From the NCBI RefSeq assembly GCF_015461845.1, contig NZ_JACOPW010000006.1, positions 248,001 through 312,000 of the forward strand: a stretch of 64,000 nt of DNA, in the 5' to 3' direction. Source of the stretch: Pseudomonas mucoides (GTDB lineage Bacteria > Pseudomonadota > Gammaproteobacteria > Pseudomonadales > Pseudomonadaceae). Positions within the stretch are counted from its first letter, which is position 1, and every line of letters begins with the position of its first letter. The notes below the pieces were generated by a model that saw only the letters and a list, made by a program, of their open reading frames with translations, did no database searches and was not told the origin of the DNA. This document shows positions 8,072-17,477 of this stretch, in pieces. The translations under genes were made by a program, and so were the position numbers.

Positions 8072-8948
8072 GGCGATAAAACCTGTCCAGTAAGCCCGGG
8101 AGCGCGGCGCGCCAGGCGCGAGGCTTGATCCCGAACGTGTGCAAAATTTTCTTGCAGGCCAGCACTGCGTGCTGCGGCTCTTCGGCGGCATCCGGACGCG
8201 CGGCGTGAGCCTGGGCGGTCGGTGCTTCGATGGCCAGCGGATGCAGACTGCGTGCTTCGGTCAGGATGGCCTGCCCCAGTGCCAGCGGCGTGGTCGCCTC
8301 ATGCCCGGCGTAATGATAGGTGCCCCACAGTGGCGCTGCACAATCGAGTTGCTTGAGCACCGAGATGATCACCCGGGCCGCGTCGTCGACCGGGGTCGGG
8401 TTGCCCCGGCGGTCATCGGCCAGCAGCAGTTCGTCGGGGGTTTCGGCCCGCGCAAGGAAACGCCCGAGCGTGCCTTCAGGGCTGTCATCGAGCAGCCAGC
8501 CGAAACGCAGCAAGACGTGCTGCGGGCAGGTCGCGCGAACGCTTTGTTCGATGCGCCACAGCGCCTGACCGCGTAGCCCCAGCGGCACCGGTTCGTCTTT
8601 TTCGCTGTAGGCGGTGGCGCGGGAGCCATCGAACACTCGATAGCTCGAAGGTTGCAGCAGCACGATGTTGTGATGCTGGCACAGTTCGGCCAGACGCTCG
8701 ACCGCGCGCTCCTGCCCGGCCAGACGCCCTTCGCTGACCGTCTCCGCCTGAAACCAGTCGAAGTAGTAGGCGAGGTTGATCAGCGCGTCCGGGCGGGTGT
8801 CGTCGAGCAGTTGCGTCAGGCTCGCGGCATCCCAGCCGTCTTGCGGGGGGCGGGGGGCGAGGAAACCGATGTCTTCCTCCGCACCGAGGCGAATCAGCGC
8901 CTGCCCAAGGGCATTTCCGCCGCCCAGTAACATAAGGCGCATTCGCAT
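8064..8948 (-). CDS. RmlD-like sugar nucleotide-binding protein
   Basis: A 294-residue Rossmann protein starting MRMRLMLLGGGNALGQAL, with a modified dinucleotide loop GGGNALG (9-15). The internal 'LLQPSSYRVFDG' and 'VLLRFGWLLDD' segments match the dTDP-4-dehydrorhamnose reductase (RmlD) family. The YxxxK-type active site is not clearly conserved (PLGLRGQALWRIE stands where Y-G-x-x-K is usual), so reductase activity is doubtful. It is translated just ahead of, and overlaps, the epimerase gene. No rml biosynthesis genes are near. Confidence 0.72.
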
Positions 8949-9270
8949 AGAGTCAGCAGGCCCAGTCTGATTGGAACGATGGCTTTATCGACACGGCCCG
9001 CGGGCAATGCCGTTGATAGTTGCCGGAATCGTTGCATTTTGCGGGTTTAGTGCGCAACCGTCATCCGTAAAGTGTAGATCCTCCGGATTTGTGGTGCGGC
9101 TACTGGCCCTATCGCGGGCAAGCCCGCTCCCACAGGTTTATCGGATGGTCACAGAATATTGGCTCAACACACCTTGTGGGAGCGGGCTTGCCCGCGATAG
9201 GGCCCTGAAGTACAGCGCAGATCCCGAGCGGTACTTGCAACTTCATTTCCCCACCCGCATAACTGACTTC
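8949..9270. other. Intergenic gap with one REP doublet
   Basis: 322 bp between the divergent RmlD-like and lhr genes. Apart from the REP doublet at 9104-9203 I see no gene, convincing promoter or operator. An open frame runs through it into lhr, but its content is repeat-derived and not protein-like. Confidence 0.7.
9104..9203. repeat. REP doublet (GGGCTTGCCCGC variant)
   Basis: Inverted arms GGCCCTATCGCGGGCAAGCC and its mirror near 9176-9203, separated by about 40 bp. The arms use GGGC where most other copies in the window use GAGC, a distinct subfamily. Confidence 0.9.
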
Positions 9271-12200
9271 ATGAATCTGCCAATCCCCATGGACAGCGCC
9301 CTGGCAGGCTTCCACCCTGCCGTCAGCGCCTGGTTCAGCAGCACCTTCCCGACGGTCACCGCCGCCCAGGCCCGGGCGTGGCCGTTGATTCGTCAGCGCC
9401 GCTCGACCCTGATCGCCGCGCCCACCGGCTCCGGTAAAACCCTTACCGCCTTCCTCGCCGTCATCGACGACCTGGTTCACCGCGGCCTGGAAACCGACGA
9501 CGGGCTGCCAGACGAAACCCTGGTGGTCTATGTCTCGCCGCTCAAGGCCTTGTCCAACGACATCCAGATCAACCTGCAAAACCCGCTGGCTGGAATCACC
9601 ACGCAATTACGGGCGATGGGCTTGCCCGAAATGCAGATCAACACCGCTGTGCGCACCGGCGACACCCCGCAAAAAGACCGCTCGGCCATGCGCAAGACCG
9701 CGCCGCACATTCTGGTGACCACCCCGGAATCCCTTTACGTGCTGCTCGGCTCCGATTCTGGCCGGCAGATGCTCGGCACCACGCGCACCGTGATCGTCGA
9801 TGAAATTCACGCCATCGCCGGGAGCAAACGTGGCAGCCATTTGGCCCTGAGCCTTGAACGGTTACAGGCGCTGTGTGCAGAACCGCTGATGCGCATCGGC
9901 CTGTCCGCCACGCAAAAACCCATCGAAGCAGTGTCGCGTTTTCTGGTGGGCCGCGACCGTCCCTGCGCCATCGTCGACATCGGCCACGCCCGCCCACGGG
10001 ACCTGGACATCGAAGTACCGCCCGTGCCGTTATCGGCGGTCATGGCCAATGACGTCTGGGAACAGGTCTACGACCGCCTCGCCGCCCTCGCCCGCGAACA
10101 CCGGACCACGCTGATTTTCGTCAATACCCGGCGCCTCGCCGAGCGTCTGAGCCGGCACCTGAGCGAACGCCTCGGCAAAGACGCGGTGGCCGCGCACCAC
10201 GGCAGTCTGGCCAAAGAGTTTCGCCTGGACGCCGAACAACGGCTCAAGCGCGGCGACCTGCAAGTGCTGATCGCCACCGCTTCGCTGGAGTTGGGCATCG
10301 ACATCGGCGACGTCGATCTGGTGTGCCAAATTGCCTCGCCGCGCTCGATTTCCGGGTTCCTGCAAAGAGTGGGTCGCTCCGGACACCAGGTCGGCGGTAC
10401 GCCCAAGGGCCGCTTGTTCGCCACCACCCGCGACGACCTGATCGAATGCGCCGCGCTGCTCGATTGCGTGCGGCGCGGCGAACTCGACACGCTGCAGATT
10501 CCTACCGCGCCGCTGGACGTACTCGCGCAGCAAATCATCGCCGAAGTCAGTTGCCAGGAATGGTCGGAACAGGCATTGCTGGAGACATTCCGCAACGCCT
10601 CGCCGTATGCCGGACTCGACGAAAAACATTATCAGGCGCTGCTGCACATGCTCGCCGAGGGTTACAACGGGCGTCAGGGCATCCGCAGCGCTTACCTGCA
10701 CCGTGATGCAGTCACCCGCACCCTGCGCGGCCGCCGGGGCGCCAAACTGACGGCGGTGACCAGCGGAGGCACCATTCCGGACAACGCCGACTACAGCGTG
10801 TTGCTGGAACCCCAAGGACTGAACATCGGCAGCGTCAACGAAGACTTTGCGGTGGAAAGCATCGCCGGGGATGTGTTCCAGCTGGGCAATACCTCCTACC
10901 GGATCCTGCGGGTCGAAACCGGCAAGGTCCGGGTCGAAGACGCTCAGGGCCAGCCGCCGACCATTCCTTTCTGGCTCGGCGAAGCGCCGGGGCGCAGCGC
11001 GGAACTGTCATTTGCCGTTGCGCGCTTGCAAGCGCACCTCGACGACCTGCTCGGCGCCACACCGGGCAACCTGCAACCGGCCCTCGACTGGCTGACCGAC
11101 ACCCTCGGCCTGAACCTCGCCAGCGCCGAGCAACTGGTGGATTACCTCGCCCGCGCACGCCTGACGCTCGGCGCCCTGCCGTCACAAGACACACTGCTGA
11201 TGGAGCGGTTTTTCGACGAGTCCGGCGGCACGCAACTGATCATCCACACCCCGTTCGGCAGCCGCATCAACCGTGCCTGGGGCCTGGCCCTGCGCAAGCG
11301 TTTCTGCCGCACGTTCAACTTCGAATTGCAGGCTGCCGCCAGCGAAGACGCGATCGTGCTGTCGCTGTCCACCAGCCACAGTTTTGAACTCGACGACGTC
11401 TGGCGTTACCTGCACAGCAACAGCGCCGAGCACATCCTGATTCAAGCGGTCCTCGACGCGCCGTTGTTCGGCGTGCGCTGGCGCTGGAATACCGGTGTCG
11501 CCCTGGCCCTGCCGCGCTACAGCGGCGGACGCAAAGTGCCGCCGCAGATCCAGCGAATGAAAAGCGAAGACCTGATCGCCAGCGTCTTCCCCGATCAGAT
11601 TGCCTGTGTGGAAAACCTCGCCGGCGAGCGCGAAATTCCCGACCATCCGTTGGTGGAACAGACCCTCGACGATTGCCTGCACGAGGCGATGGACAGCGAA
11701 GGCTGGCTGACTCTGTTGCGGCGCATGGAACGGGGTGACGTGCGGCTGATCAGTCGCGACTTGCCGGCGCCCTCCCCACTGGCAGCGGAAATCCTCAGCG
11801 CCCGGCCCTACACCTTTCTCGACGATGCGCCATTGGAAGAGCGCCGCACGCAAGCCGTGCTCAACCGGCGCTGGACCGACCCACAGTCAACCGATGACCT
11901 CGGCGCGCTGGATACCGAAGCGATTCAAGCGGTACGCGATGAGGCCTGGCCGACACCCACCGGCGTCGATGAAATGCACGAGGCGTTGATGAGCCTTGCG
12001 TGCATCACCGACACAGAAGCGCAGGCCAATGCGCACTGGCTCGATTGGCTGAACGCCCTGGCCGACAGCGGGCGCGCCAGCCGCTTGCAGATCAACGCCA
12101 GGCAATCGTTGTGGCTGGCCCTGGAGCGGTTGACTTGCTGGCAGGCGATTTATCCACAGGCGATTTTGTTGCCTGAACTGCAAGCGTTGCCCGGTTTCGA

Positions 12201-13587
12201 TGAGGTTTGGGCGCCAGAAGAAGCCATCGTTGAAGTGATCCGCGCTCGGCTCAGCGCATTCGGGCCGTTGCCACTGGGCGCGATTGCCGAACCGCTTGGA
12301 GTGGCGGCCAATCATGTCACTCAGGCCTTGGCGCAACTGGAACGCGAAGGCTATGTGTTGCGCGGCCGGTTCACGCCCGGCGCGGGTCATGAGGAATGGT
12401 GCGAGCGGCATCTACTGGCGCGCATTCACCGCTACACCGTCAAGCGTTTGCGCCGGGAAATCGAGCCGGTGGCGTTACAGGACTTCATGCGTTTTCTGTT
12501 CGACTGGCAGCACCTGTCGGTCTCGACTCAGGGCCAAGGCAGCGCGGTTTTGCCGGCGATTATCAGTCAGTTCGAAGGCTACCCCGCCGCTGCATCGGCC
12601 TGGGACAGCGACATCCTGCCGGCGCGGATCAAAGATTATTCGCCAGGCTGGCTGGACGATCTTTGCCGCAGCGGAAAACTGGTCTGGACACGCCTGACCG
12701 CTCCCAACAAAAGCGCCAGCACGGCGCTGCGCAGCACGCCGATTCTGTTGCTGCCGCGCAGCCAGGTCGGCTTGTGGAGTAGCTTGACCGAGCAGACAGC
12801 GGTCAGCGAACTGTCGCCCAAAACACAAAAGGTTCACGAAGCGCTCAGCCAGCACGGCGCGCTGTTTTTCGATGAGCTGATTCACGAAGCCCATCTGCTG
12901 CGCTCGGAACTGGAAATCGCCTTGCAGGAACTGGTCGGCGCCGGACTGGTGAATGCCGACAGCTTCGCTGGCTTGCGGGCGCTGATCACCCCGGCCAGCA
13001 AACGCCAGAATCGCAGCAGCCGACGCGGGCGCGGGGCATTTGTCGGCGGCATGGACGATGCCGGGCGCTGGGCGCTGTTACGCCGCGGGCCTGCCACGCC
13101 GGTTGTGGAGAACCAGCGCCCAGCGCCCACGCCTGTCGAGACACTGGAACACATCGCCATGACCTTGCTGCGACGCTATGGCGTGGTGTTCTGGCGTTTG
13201 CTGGAACGAGAGGCGGATTGGCTGCCGAGCTGGCGCGAATTGCTGCGTACCTTTCATCGGCTGGAGGCACGGGGTGAGATACGCGGCGGGCGGTTTGTCA
13301 GTGGTTTGGCCGGCGAACAATTTGCGTTGCCCGAAGCTATTCCCCTGTTGCGCGAAGTACGTCGTCGGCCGCATGACGGAAGCTTGATTGCAGTGTGCGG
13401 GGTTGATCCGCTGAACCTGGCCGGGACGCTGTTACCGGGAGCGAAGGTGCCGGCGTTGGCGAGTAATCGGTTGGTGTACCGCGATGGGTTGCCGGCGGCG
13501 GCGGAGATTGCCGGCACGCAGCATTATTGGCTGGAGCTGGATCAGGTATCGAGTGCTGAGTTACACAACAAACTGATCCGGCATTGA
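9271..13587 (+). CDS. lhr: Large Lhr-type ATP-dependent helicase
   Basis: A 1438-residue superfamily 2 helicase of the long Lhr type. Walker A is APTGSGKT (50-57), Walker B is DEIH (177-180), motif III is SAT (212-214) and motif VI is QRVGRSGHQ near 365. The winged-helix and Lhr-specific beta-sheet domain follow (to about 870), then the long C-terminal extension, with tandem winged-helix segments such as GAIAEPLGVAANHVTQALAQ. Lhr is a 3'-5' DNA/RNA-DNA helicase linked to DNA repair. The start is uncertain: ATG at 9271 or at 9289, neither with a clear ribosome site; residues encoded further upstream are repeat-derived. Stands alone, no operon partner. Confidence 0.88.
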   Translation: MNLPIPMDSALAGFHPAVSAWFSSTFPTVTAAQARAWPLIRQRRSTLIAAPTGSGKTLTAFLAVIDDLVHRGLETDDGLPDETLVVYVSPLKALSNDIQINLQNPLAGITTQLRAMGLPEMQINTAVRTGDTPQKDRSAMRKTAPHILVTTPESLYVLLGSDSGRQMLGTTRTVIVDEIHAIAGSKRGSHLALSLERLQALCAEPLMRIGLSATQKPIEAVSRFLVGRDRPCAIVDIGHARPRDLDIEVPPVPLSAVMANDVWEQVYDRLAALAREHRTTLIFVNTRRLAERLSRHLSERLGKDAVAAHHGSLAKEFRLDAEQRLKRGDLQVLIATASLELGIDIGDVDLVCQIASPRSISGFLQRVGRSGHQVGGTPKGRLFATTRDDLIECAALLDCVRRGELDTLQIPTAPLDVLAQQIIAEVSCQEWSEQALLETFRNASPYAGLDEKHYQALLHMLAEGYNGRQGIRSAYLHRDAVTRTLRGRRGAKLTAVTSGGTIPDNADYSVLLEPQGLNIGSVNEDFAVESIAGDVFQLGNTSYRILRVETGKVRVEDAQGQPPTIPFWLGEAPGRSAELSFAVARLQAHLDDLLGATPGNLQPALDWLTDTLGLNLASAEQLVDYLARARLTLGALPSQDTLLMERFFDESGGTQLIIHTPFGSRINRAWGLALRKRFCRTFNFELQAAASEDAIVLSLSTSHSFELDDVWRYLHSNSAEHILIQAVLDAPLFGVRWRWNTGVALALPRYSGGRKVPPQIQRMKSEDLIASVFPDQIACVENLAGEREIPDHPLVEQTLDDCLHEAMDSEGWLTLLRRMERGDVRLISRDLPAPSPLAAEILSARPYTFLDDAPLEERRTQAVLNRRWTDPQSTDDLGALDTEAIQAVRDEAWPTPTGVDEMHEALMSLACITDTEAQANAHWLDWLNALADSGRASRLQINARQSLWLALERLTCWQAIYPQAILLPELQALPGFDEVWAPEEAIVEVIRARLSAFGPLPLGAIAEPLGVAANHVTQALAQLEREGYVLRGRFTPGAGHEEWCERHLLARIHRYTVKRLRREIEPVALQDFMRFLFDWQHLSVSTQGQGSAVLPAIISQFEGYPAAASAWDSDILPARIKDYSPGWLDDLCRSGKLVWTRLTAPNKSASTALRSTPILLLPRSQVGLWSSLTEQTAVSELSPKTQKVHEALSQHGALFFDELIHEAHLLRSELEIALQELVGAGLVNADSFAGLRALITPASKRQNRSSRRGRGAFVGGMDDAGRWALLRRGPATPVVENQRPAPTPVETLEHIAMTLLRRYGVVFWRLLEREADWLPSWRELLRTFHRLEARGEIRGGRFVSGLAGEQFALPEAIPLLREVRRRPHDGSLIAVCGVDPLNLAGTLLPGAKVPALASNRLVYRDGLPAAAEIAGTQHYWLELDQVSSAELHNKLIRH

Positions 13588-13603
13588 TGGTGTCCGGGCG
13601 GTC

Positions 13604-13685
13604 CTCATCGCGAGCAAGCTCGCTCCCACATTGGATGTGCGTCGTTCATACAACCTGTGGGAGCGAGCTTGCTCGCGATAGGGCC
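13604..13685. repeat. REP doublet after lhr
   Basis: Inverted arms CATCGCGAGCAAGCTCGCTC and GAGCGAGCTTGCTCGCGATA fill the convergent gap between lhr and the MscS-type gene. Confidence 0.9.
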
Positions 13686-13702
13686 ATCAGCGTCAACACA
13701 AA

Positions 13703-15826
13703 TCACTGAGTTCTAGGCTGATCCGGCAGCAACACCGCCGAATGCTCCTGCGCCAATTCGTCATCCCCATCCATCTGCCGCTGCGGCATAAGAACCTGCT
13801 GTGGATAAGTCTGCGCGAAATGCACCCAAGGACTGTTATCCACAAGCTTTTTCAATCGCTGGTTAAACGCCCGGCTCACCGCATATTGCCCCCCCGACAC
13901 GGTACGGAACTGCGCCGTCAGCACCACGCCATTGAGGTCCATTTTGTCGACCCCGAAGACGTCGAGCGGCCCTTGCAGGTTGTACTTGAGAAACGGGTCG
14001 TCGCTGATCGAATGCCCGGCCTCACGGATCAACTCGATCGCCTTGTCGACGTCGGTGTCATAGGTGAACTGCACCGAGAAGAACGCGTAAGCAAATTGCC
14101 GGGATTGATTGGTCACTGCCTTGATCTGGCCGAACGGCACCGAGTGCACAAAACCCTTGCCGTCACGCAGGCGCAAGGTGCGGATGGTCAGGCCTTCGAC
14201 CGTGCCCGCATGCCCGGAATCGAGCACCACCCAATCACCGATCGACAAGGTGTCTTCGATGATGATGAACAGCCCGGTGATGACGTCCTGCACCAGTTGC
14301 TGGGAACCGAAACCGATGGCCAGCCCCACCACCCCGGCACCGGCCAGGAACGGCGCGACGTTGATCCCCAGGTTGGCCATGGTGGTGATCGCACAGACCA
14401 CCACCAGCAGGATTTTCATCGCATTGCGCAGCAGCGGCAGGATGGTTTTCACCCGCGTGCTTGGCTGGCGTGCGGAGCGTTTGTTGACCGGTGGTTTCAG
14501 GGCTTCCTGAATCGCCGTGTCGAGCACCACCCAGACCATCCAGGTCACGAGGAAGATCAGGCCGATGCGGCTCAGCGAATCACTGATCGCGCGTCCGACC
14601 GTGTTGCTCATCGCGAATTCCAGGAGTGACACCCCCCAGATACGCCCCAGGATGTCGATGAACACAATCGCCATGCTGATCCGCAGCAAGGCGTGTGAAA
14701 GGCTCAGAAATCGCTCTTTGTAGGCATTGCTGCGGCGCGCCGCTTGCTCGCTGCGGGACTTGAACAAGTGATGCAACGTCGTGCTGAGAAACACCGTGGC
14801 GATCAACAACACGGTGGTGAACAGCGCGCTGCGCAGCACCTGCTGATTGTCATCGCTGATGCTGATCAGGTTCATGACCGAGACCATCACCATCAACAGA
14901 ATCGGCCAATACCACAGCCCCGAAAAAATCCGCAGCGTCTCGCGCAATGCCGGCTGCTTGAGGCGCTGCGCCAACGGCAGAATGCGGATCAGGTGCGCGA
15001 CCGGGCGGCGCATCTTGATCACCAGCAGACCAAAGGAAATCGAGGCCCCAAGCCCGGTCAATACCGCGATGCTGCTGGTCAGGTTGCTGCCCAATTGGTG
15101 GGCGATCTGCGGGCTGGTCAAGGCATCGCTGAGCGCGACCAGAAAACCGATGCCAAACAGCGGGCGCGGGGTGTAATCGCGGAGAATCTGCACCGCCCGG
15201 CGCTTGTGCCCGGTGTTGAACAGGACCACCAATGTGAGCACCAGCGAGGCGGCGAAAATGCCGCTGCTGGTGGCGTAGGCGAAACACAGCGCCAGCGCCC
15301 GACCGGCAGACACCGGCAGGTAGTGGCTGACGACAATCGTCAACGGCAGGCTGATCAGCGCCGGCAGGCTGAATGGCAACAGATAACCGAGCACGGCCTG
15401 GCCGCGTTCACGGGTGAGCAGCAAGCGGTGCTCGCTCAGTCGCGTGGCGAGCATTCCACCGAGCAGCCAGAGCATCGCAAAAACGCTCATCCATACACCG
15501 GACAAAATCAGGAAATCCCCCATCACGCTCCAACTGGAACGCGCCGAGGGATGATTGACCAGTTGATCCACTTCGTCCGCCGCTCGGTCTGCGCGCAATC
15601 GCCAGGCGTCGACCAGGTCTTCGTTGAGATCAAGTTTGCTCTCGACCTCATCGATGCTCGAACTGATCGCCCCGAGCAAACCGCCCTGGACCAGTGGCTC
15701 CGGCTGAGCTGGTGGCGTCGCGGCGGTGCTGGTCGCCGGCAGGCCCGGCAGCGTTGCCGCTTGCAGCCCGAGGCTGCATGTGAACAGAAGTAGCGCCAGC
15801 GGTATCGCAGTTTTGAACTTGAGCAA
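13703..15826 (-). CDS. MscS-family mechanosensitive channel (YbiO-like)
   Basis: A 707-residue channel. I start it at the TTG at 15824-15826, because a Sec signal peptide begins there (LLKFKTAIPLALLLFTCSLG, cleaved near LQA-A) and GGAG lies nine bases upstream; no ATG lies between that point and the mature protein. A periplasmic helical region (about 30-110) is followed by some ten membrane helices and the MscS core (about 470-670), with the pore helix 'FLAGAGVVGLAIGFGSQQLV' and the beta domain VEGLTIRTLRLRD. Large MscS homologues such as YbiO open on hypo-osmotic shock. The non-ATG start should lower expression. Confidence 0.85.
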   Translation of the reverse strand: MLKFKTAIPLALLLFTCSLGLQAATLPGLPATSTAATPPAQPEPLVQGGLLGAISSSIDEVESKLDLNEDLVDAWRLRADRAADEVDQLVNHPSARSSWSVMGDFLILSGVWMSVFAMLWLLGGMLATRLSEHRLLLTRERGQAVLGYLLPFSLPALISLPLTIVVSHYLPVSAGRALALCFAYATSSGIFAASLVLTLVVLFNTGHKRRAVQILRDYTPRPLFGIGFLVALSDALTSPQIAHQLGSNLTSSIAVLTGLGASISFGLLVIKMRRPVAHLIRILPLAQRLKQPALRETLRIFSGLWYWPILLMVMVSVMNLISISDDNQQVLRSALFTTVLLIATVFLSTTLHHLFKSRSEQAARRSNAYKERFLSLSHALLRISMAIVFIDILGRIWGVSLLEFAMSNTVGRAISDSLSRIGLIFLVTWMVWVVLDTAIQEALKPPVNKRSARQPSTRVKTILPLLRNAMKILLVVVCAITTMANLGINVAPFLAGAGVVGLAIGFGSQQLVQDVITGLFIIIEDTLSIGDWVVLDSGHAGTVEGLTIRTLRLRDGKGFVHSVPFGQIKAVTNQSRQFAYAFFSVQFTYDTDVDKAIELIREAGHSISDDPFLKYNLQGPLDVFGVDKMDLNGVVLTAQFRTVSGGQYAVSRAFNQRLKKLVDNSPWVHFAQTYPQQVLMPQRQMDGDDELAQEHSAVLLPDQPRTQ

Positions 15827-15919
15827 AACGGGGAGCTCCGTCGAAAAAGTCTGTAAGAACCTGATCGGAAAATAGCGGGTAAGTTCGGTTTTGGCCGCGG
15901 GATAAAGGACGGGGCCATT

Positions 15920-15949
15920 CCCTGTGGGAGCAAGCTCACTCCCGCGAAT
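15920..15949. repeat. Single REP arm
   Basis: CCTGTGGGAGCAAGCTCACT followed by CCCGCGAATAA; a solitary, degenerate copy in the divergent gap between the MscS-type and MFS genes. Confidence 0.7.
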
Positions 15950-15966
15950 AACTGTAGAGCACTGTC

Positions 15967-15991
15967 GATATTTGACCTTAACGCAAATATC
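15967..15991. promoter_or_regulatory. Perfect inverted repeat, candidate operator of the MFS gene
   Basis: GATATTTG-N9-CAAATATC, an uninterrupted 8+8 match in an AT-rich patch, 83 bp before the MFS start. It contains the T-N11-A form that LysR-type regulators bind (ATTTG-N9-CAAAT). No regulator gene is adjacent. Confidence 0.6.
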
Positions 15992-16073
15992 AAATGCTCC
16001 CTCCTGTATTTTTCCGCACAACCGGAACCCCGACACTGCGCTCCATTCACTCAAACCCACCGGAGTTGCAGTC

Positions 16074-17273
16074 ATGCCCATTGCCTTGCTCGCGCTGACC
16101 CTCAGCGCCTTCGCCATCGGGACGACCGAGTTCGTCATCGTTGGCCTGTTACCCACCATCGGCGCCGACCTTGGCGTCAGCCTGCCGTCCGCCGGCCTGC
16201 TGGTCAGCCTCTATGCCCTGGGCGTGGCCATCGGCGCCCCGGTACTGACGGCCCTGACCGGCAAAGTCCCGCGCAAAATGCTGCTGCTGTCGCTGATGGT
16301 GCTGTTTACCCTCGGCAACTTGCTGGCCTGGCAAGCGCCGAGCTACGAGTCGTTGATCATTGCGCGGATCGTCACTGGCCTGGCCCACGGGGTGTTTTTC
16401 TCGATTGGCTCGACCATCGCCACCAGCCTGGTGCCCAAGGAAAAAGCCGCCAGTGCGATTGCCATCATGTTCACCGGCCTGACCGTGGCGCTGGTCACCG
16501 GTGTGCCGCTGGGGACGTTCATCGGTCAGCATTTCGGCTGGCGTGAAACCTTCCTCGCGGTGTCGGCCTTGGGCGTAATCGCCTTCATTGGCAGCCTGAT
16601 CTACGTGCCGAAAAACATCGCCCACAGCAAACCCGCTTCACTGTTGCAGCAATTGCAGGTGCTCAAGCAACCGCGCCTGCTGCTGGTGTACGCCATGACG
16701 GCGGTGGGTTATGGCGGTTCGTTCATCGCGTTCACCTTCCTGGCGCCGATTCTCCAGGACATTTCCGGCTTCAGCGCCGGCACGGTGAGCCTGGTGCTGC
16801 TGGTCTACGGCGTTTCGGTGGCGGTGGGGAACATCTGGGGCGGCAAACTGGCGGACACGCGTGGCCCGATCAGCGCGCTGAAAATCATCTTCGCCTTGCT
16901 CGCGGCGGTGCTGTTCATGTTGACGTTTACTGCCGGCAATCCATGGCTGGCGCTGGTCACGGTGCTGGTGTGGGGCGCCGTCGCGTTCGGCAACGTGCCG
17001 GGCCTGCAAGTGTATGTGGTGCGTCAGGCCGAACATCACACGCCGCAGGCGGTGGATGTCGCCTCGGGGTTGAACATTGCGGCGTTCAACCTCGGTATTG
17101 CAGGAGGTGCGTGGGGTGGTGGTTTGATTGTTGCGCACCTGGGGTTGATTCATACCGCGTGGATCGGTGGCCTGGTGGTGTTGGTGGCATTGGCGCTGAC
17201 GGCGTGGAGCGGTCGGCTTGATCGGTTGGGGCCGGTGTATCAAGGTTCAACCCGAATCGTCGCCGGGCACTGA
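16074..17273 (+). CDS. MFS transporter, DHA1 family (AraJ/YdhP-like exporter)
   Basis: A 399-residue protein with twelve predicted membrane helices, starting MPIALLALTLSAFAIGTTEF. The 'GTTEFVIVGLLPTI' opening and TGKVPRKMLLL (motif A region between helices 2 and 3) are typical of the AraJ/YdhP group of drug:H+ or sugar exporters. The substrate cannot be inferred. I start at the ATG at 16074, preceded by GGAG nine bases upstream; codons upstream of it include the candidate operator and are not coding. Monocistronic, followed by a REP doublet. Confidence 0.88.
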   Translation: MPIALLALTLSAFAIGTTEFVIVGLLPTIGADLGVSLPSAGLLVSLYALGVAIGAPVLTALTGKVPRKMLLLSLMVLFTLGNLLAWQAPSYESLIIARIVTGLAHGVFFSIGSTIATSLVPKEKAASAIAIMFTGLTVALVTGVPLGTFIGQHFGWRETFLAVSALGVIAFIGSLIYVPKNIAHSKPASLLQQLQVLKQPRLLLVYAMTAVGYGGSFIAFTFLAPILQDISGFSAGTVSLVLLVYGVSVAVGNIWGGKLADTRGPISALKIIFALLAAVLFMLTFTAGNPWLALVTVLVWGAVAFGNVPGLQVYVVRQAEHHTPQAVDVASGLNIAAFNLGIAGGAWGGGLIVAHLGLIHTAWIGGLVVLVALALTAWSGRLDRLGPVYQGSTRIVAGH

Positions 17274-17281
17274 TTTAACCT

Positions 17282-17371
17282 GAAGGAGTGAGCCTGCTCG
17301 CGATAGCGGTGAATCAGTCGCTGTGAATGTTGACTGACACTCCGTCATCGCGAGCAGGCTCACTCCTACAT
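17282..17371. repeat. REP doublet
   Basis: Inverted copies of GGAGTGAGCCTGCTCGCGAT with an inter-arm stretch containing TGTGAATGTTGACTGAC, resembling the spacers of the other doublets. Confidence 0.9.
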
Positions 17372-17477
17372 TGGATATGTGTGTGCCGTACCGTCCGTAG
17401 TCCCGTCGAAACTTTCTCTCCCGCCCGGCAGTCATCCAAAGACAGGGCTGTCCGAGGACCATCAGACGGGAGGCGAC

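Noticed and set aside
8971..9270. N-terminal extension of lhr by 100 codons
   Set aside because: The extra codons translate a REP doublet and have no similarity to helicase N termini.
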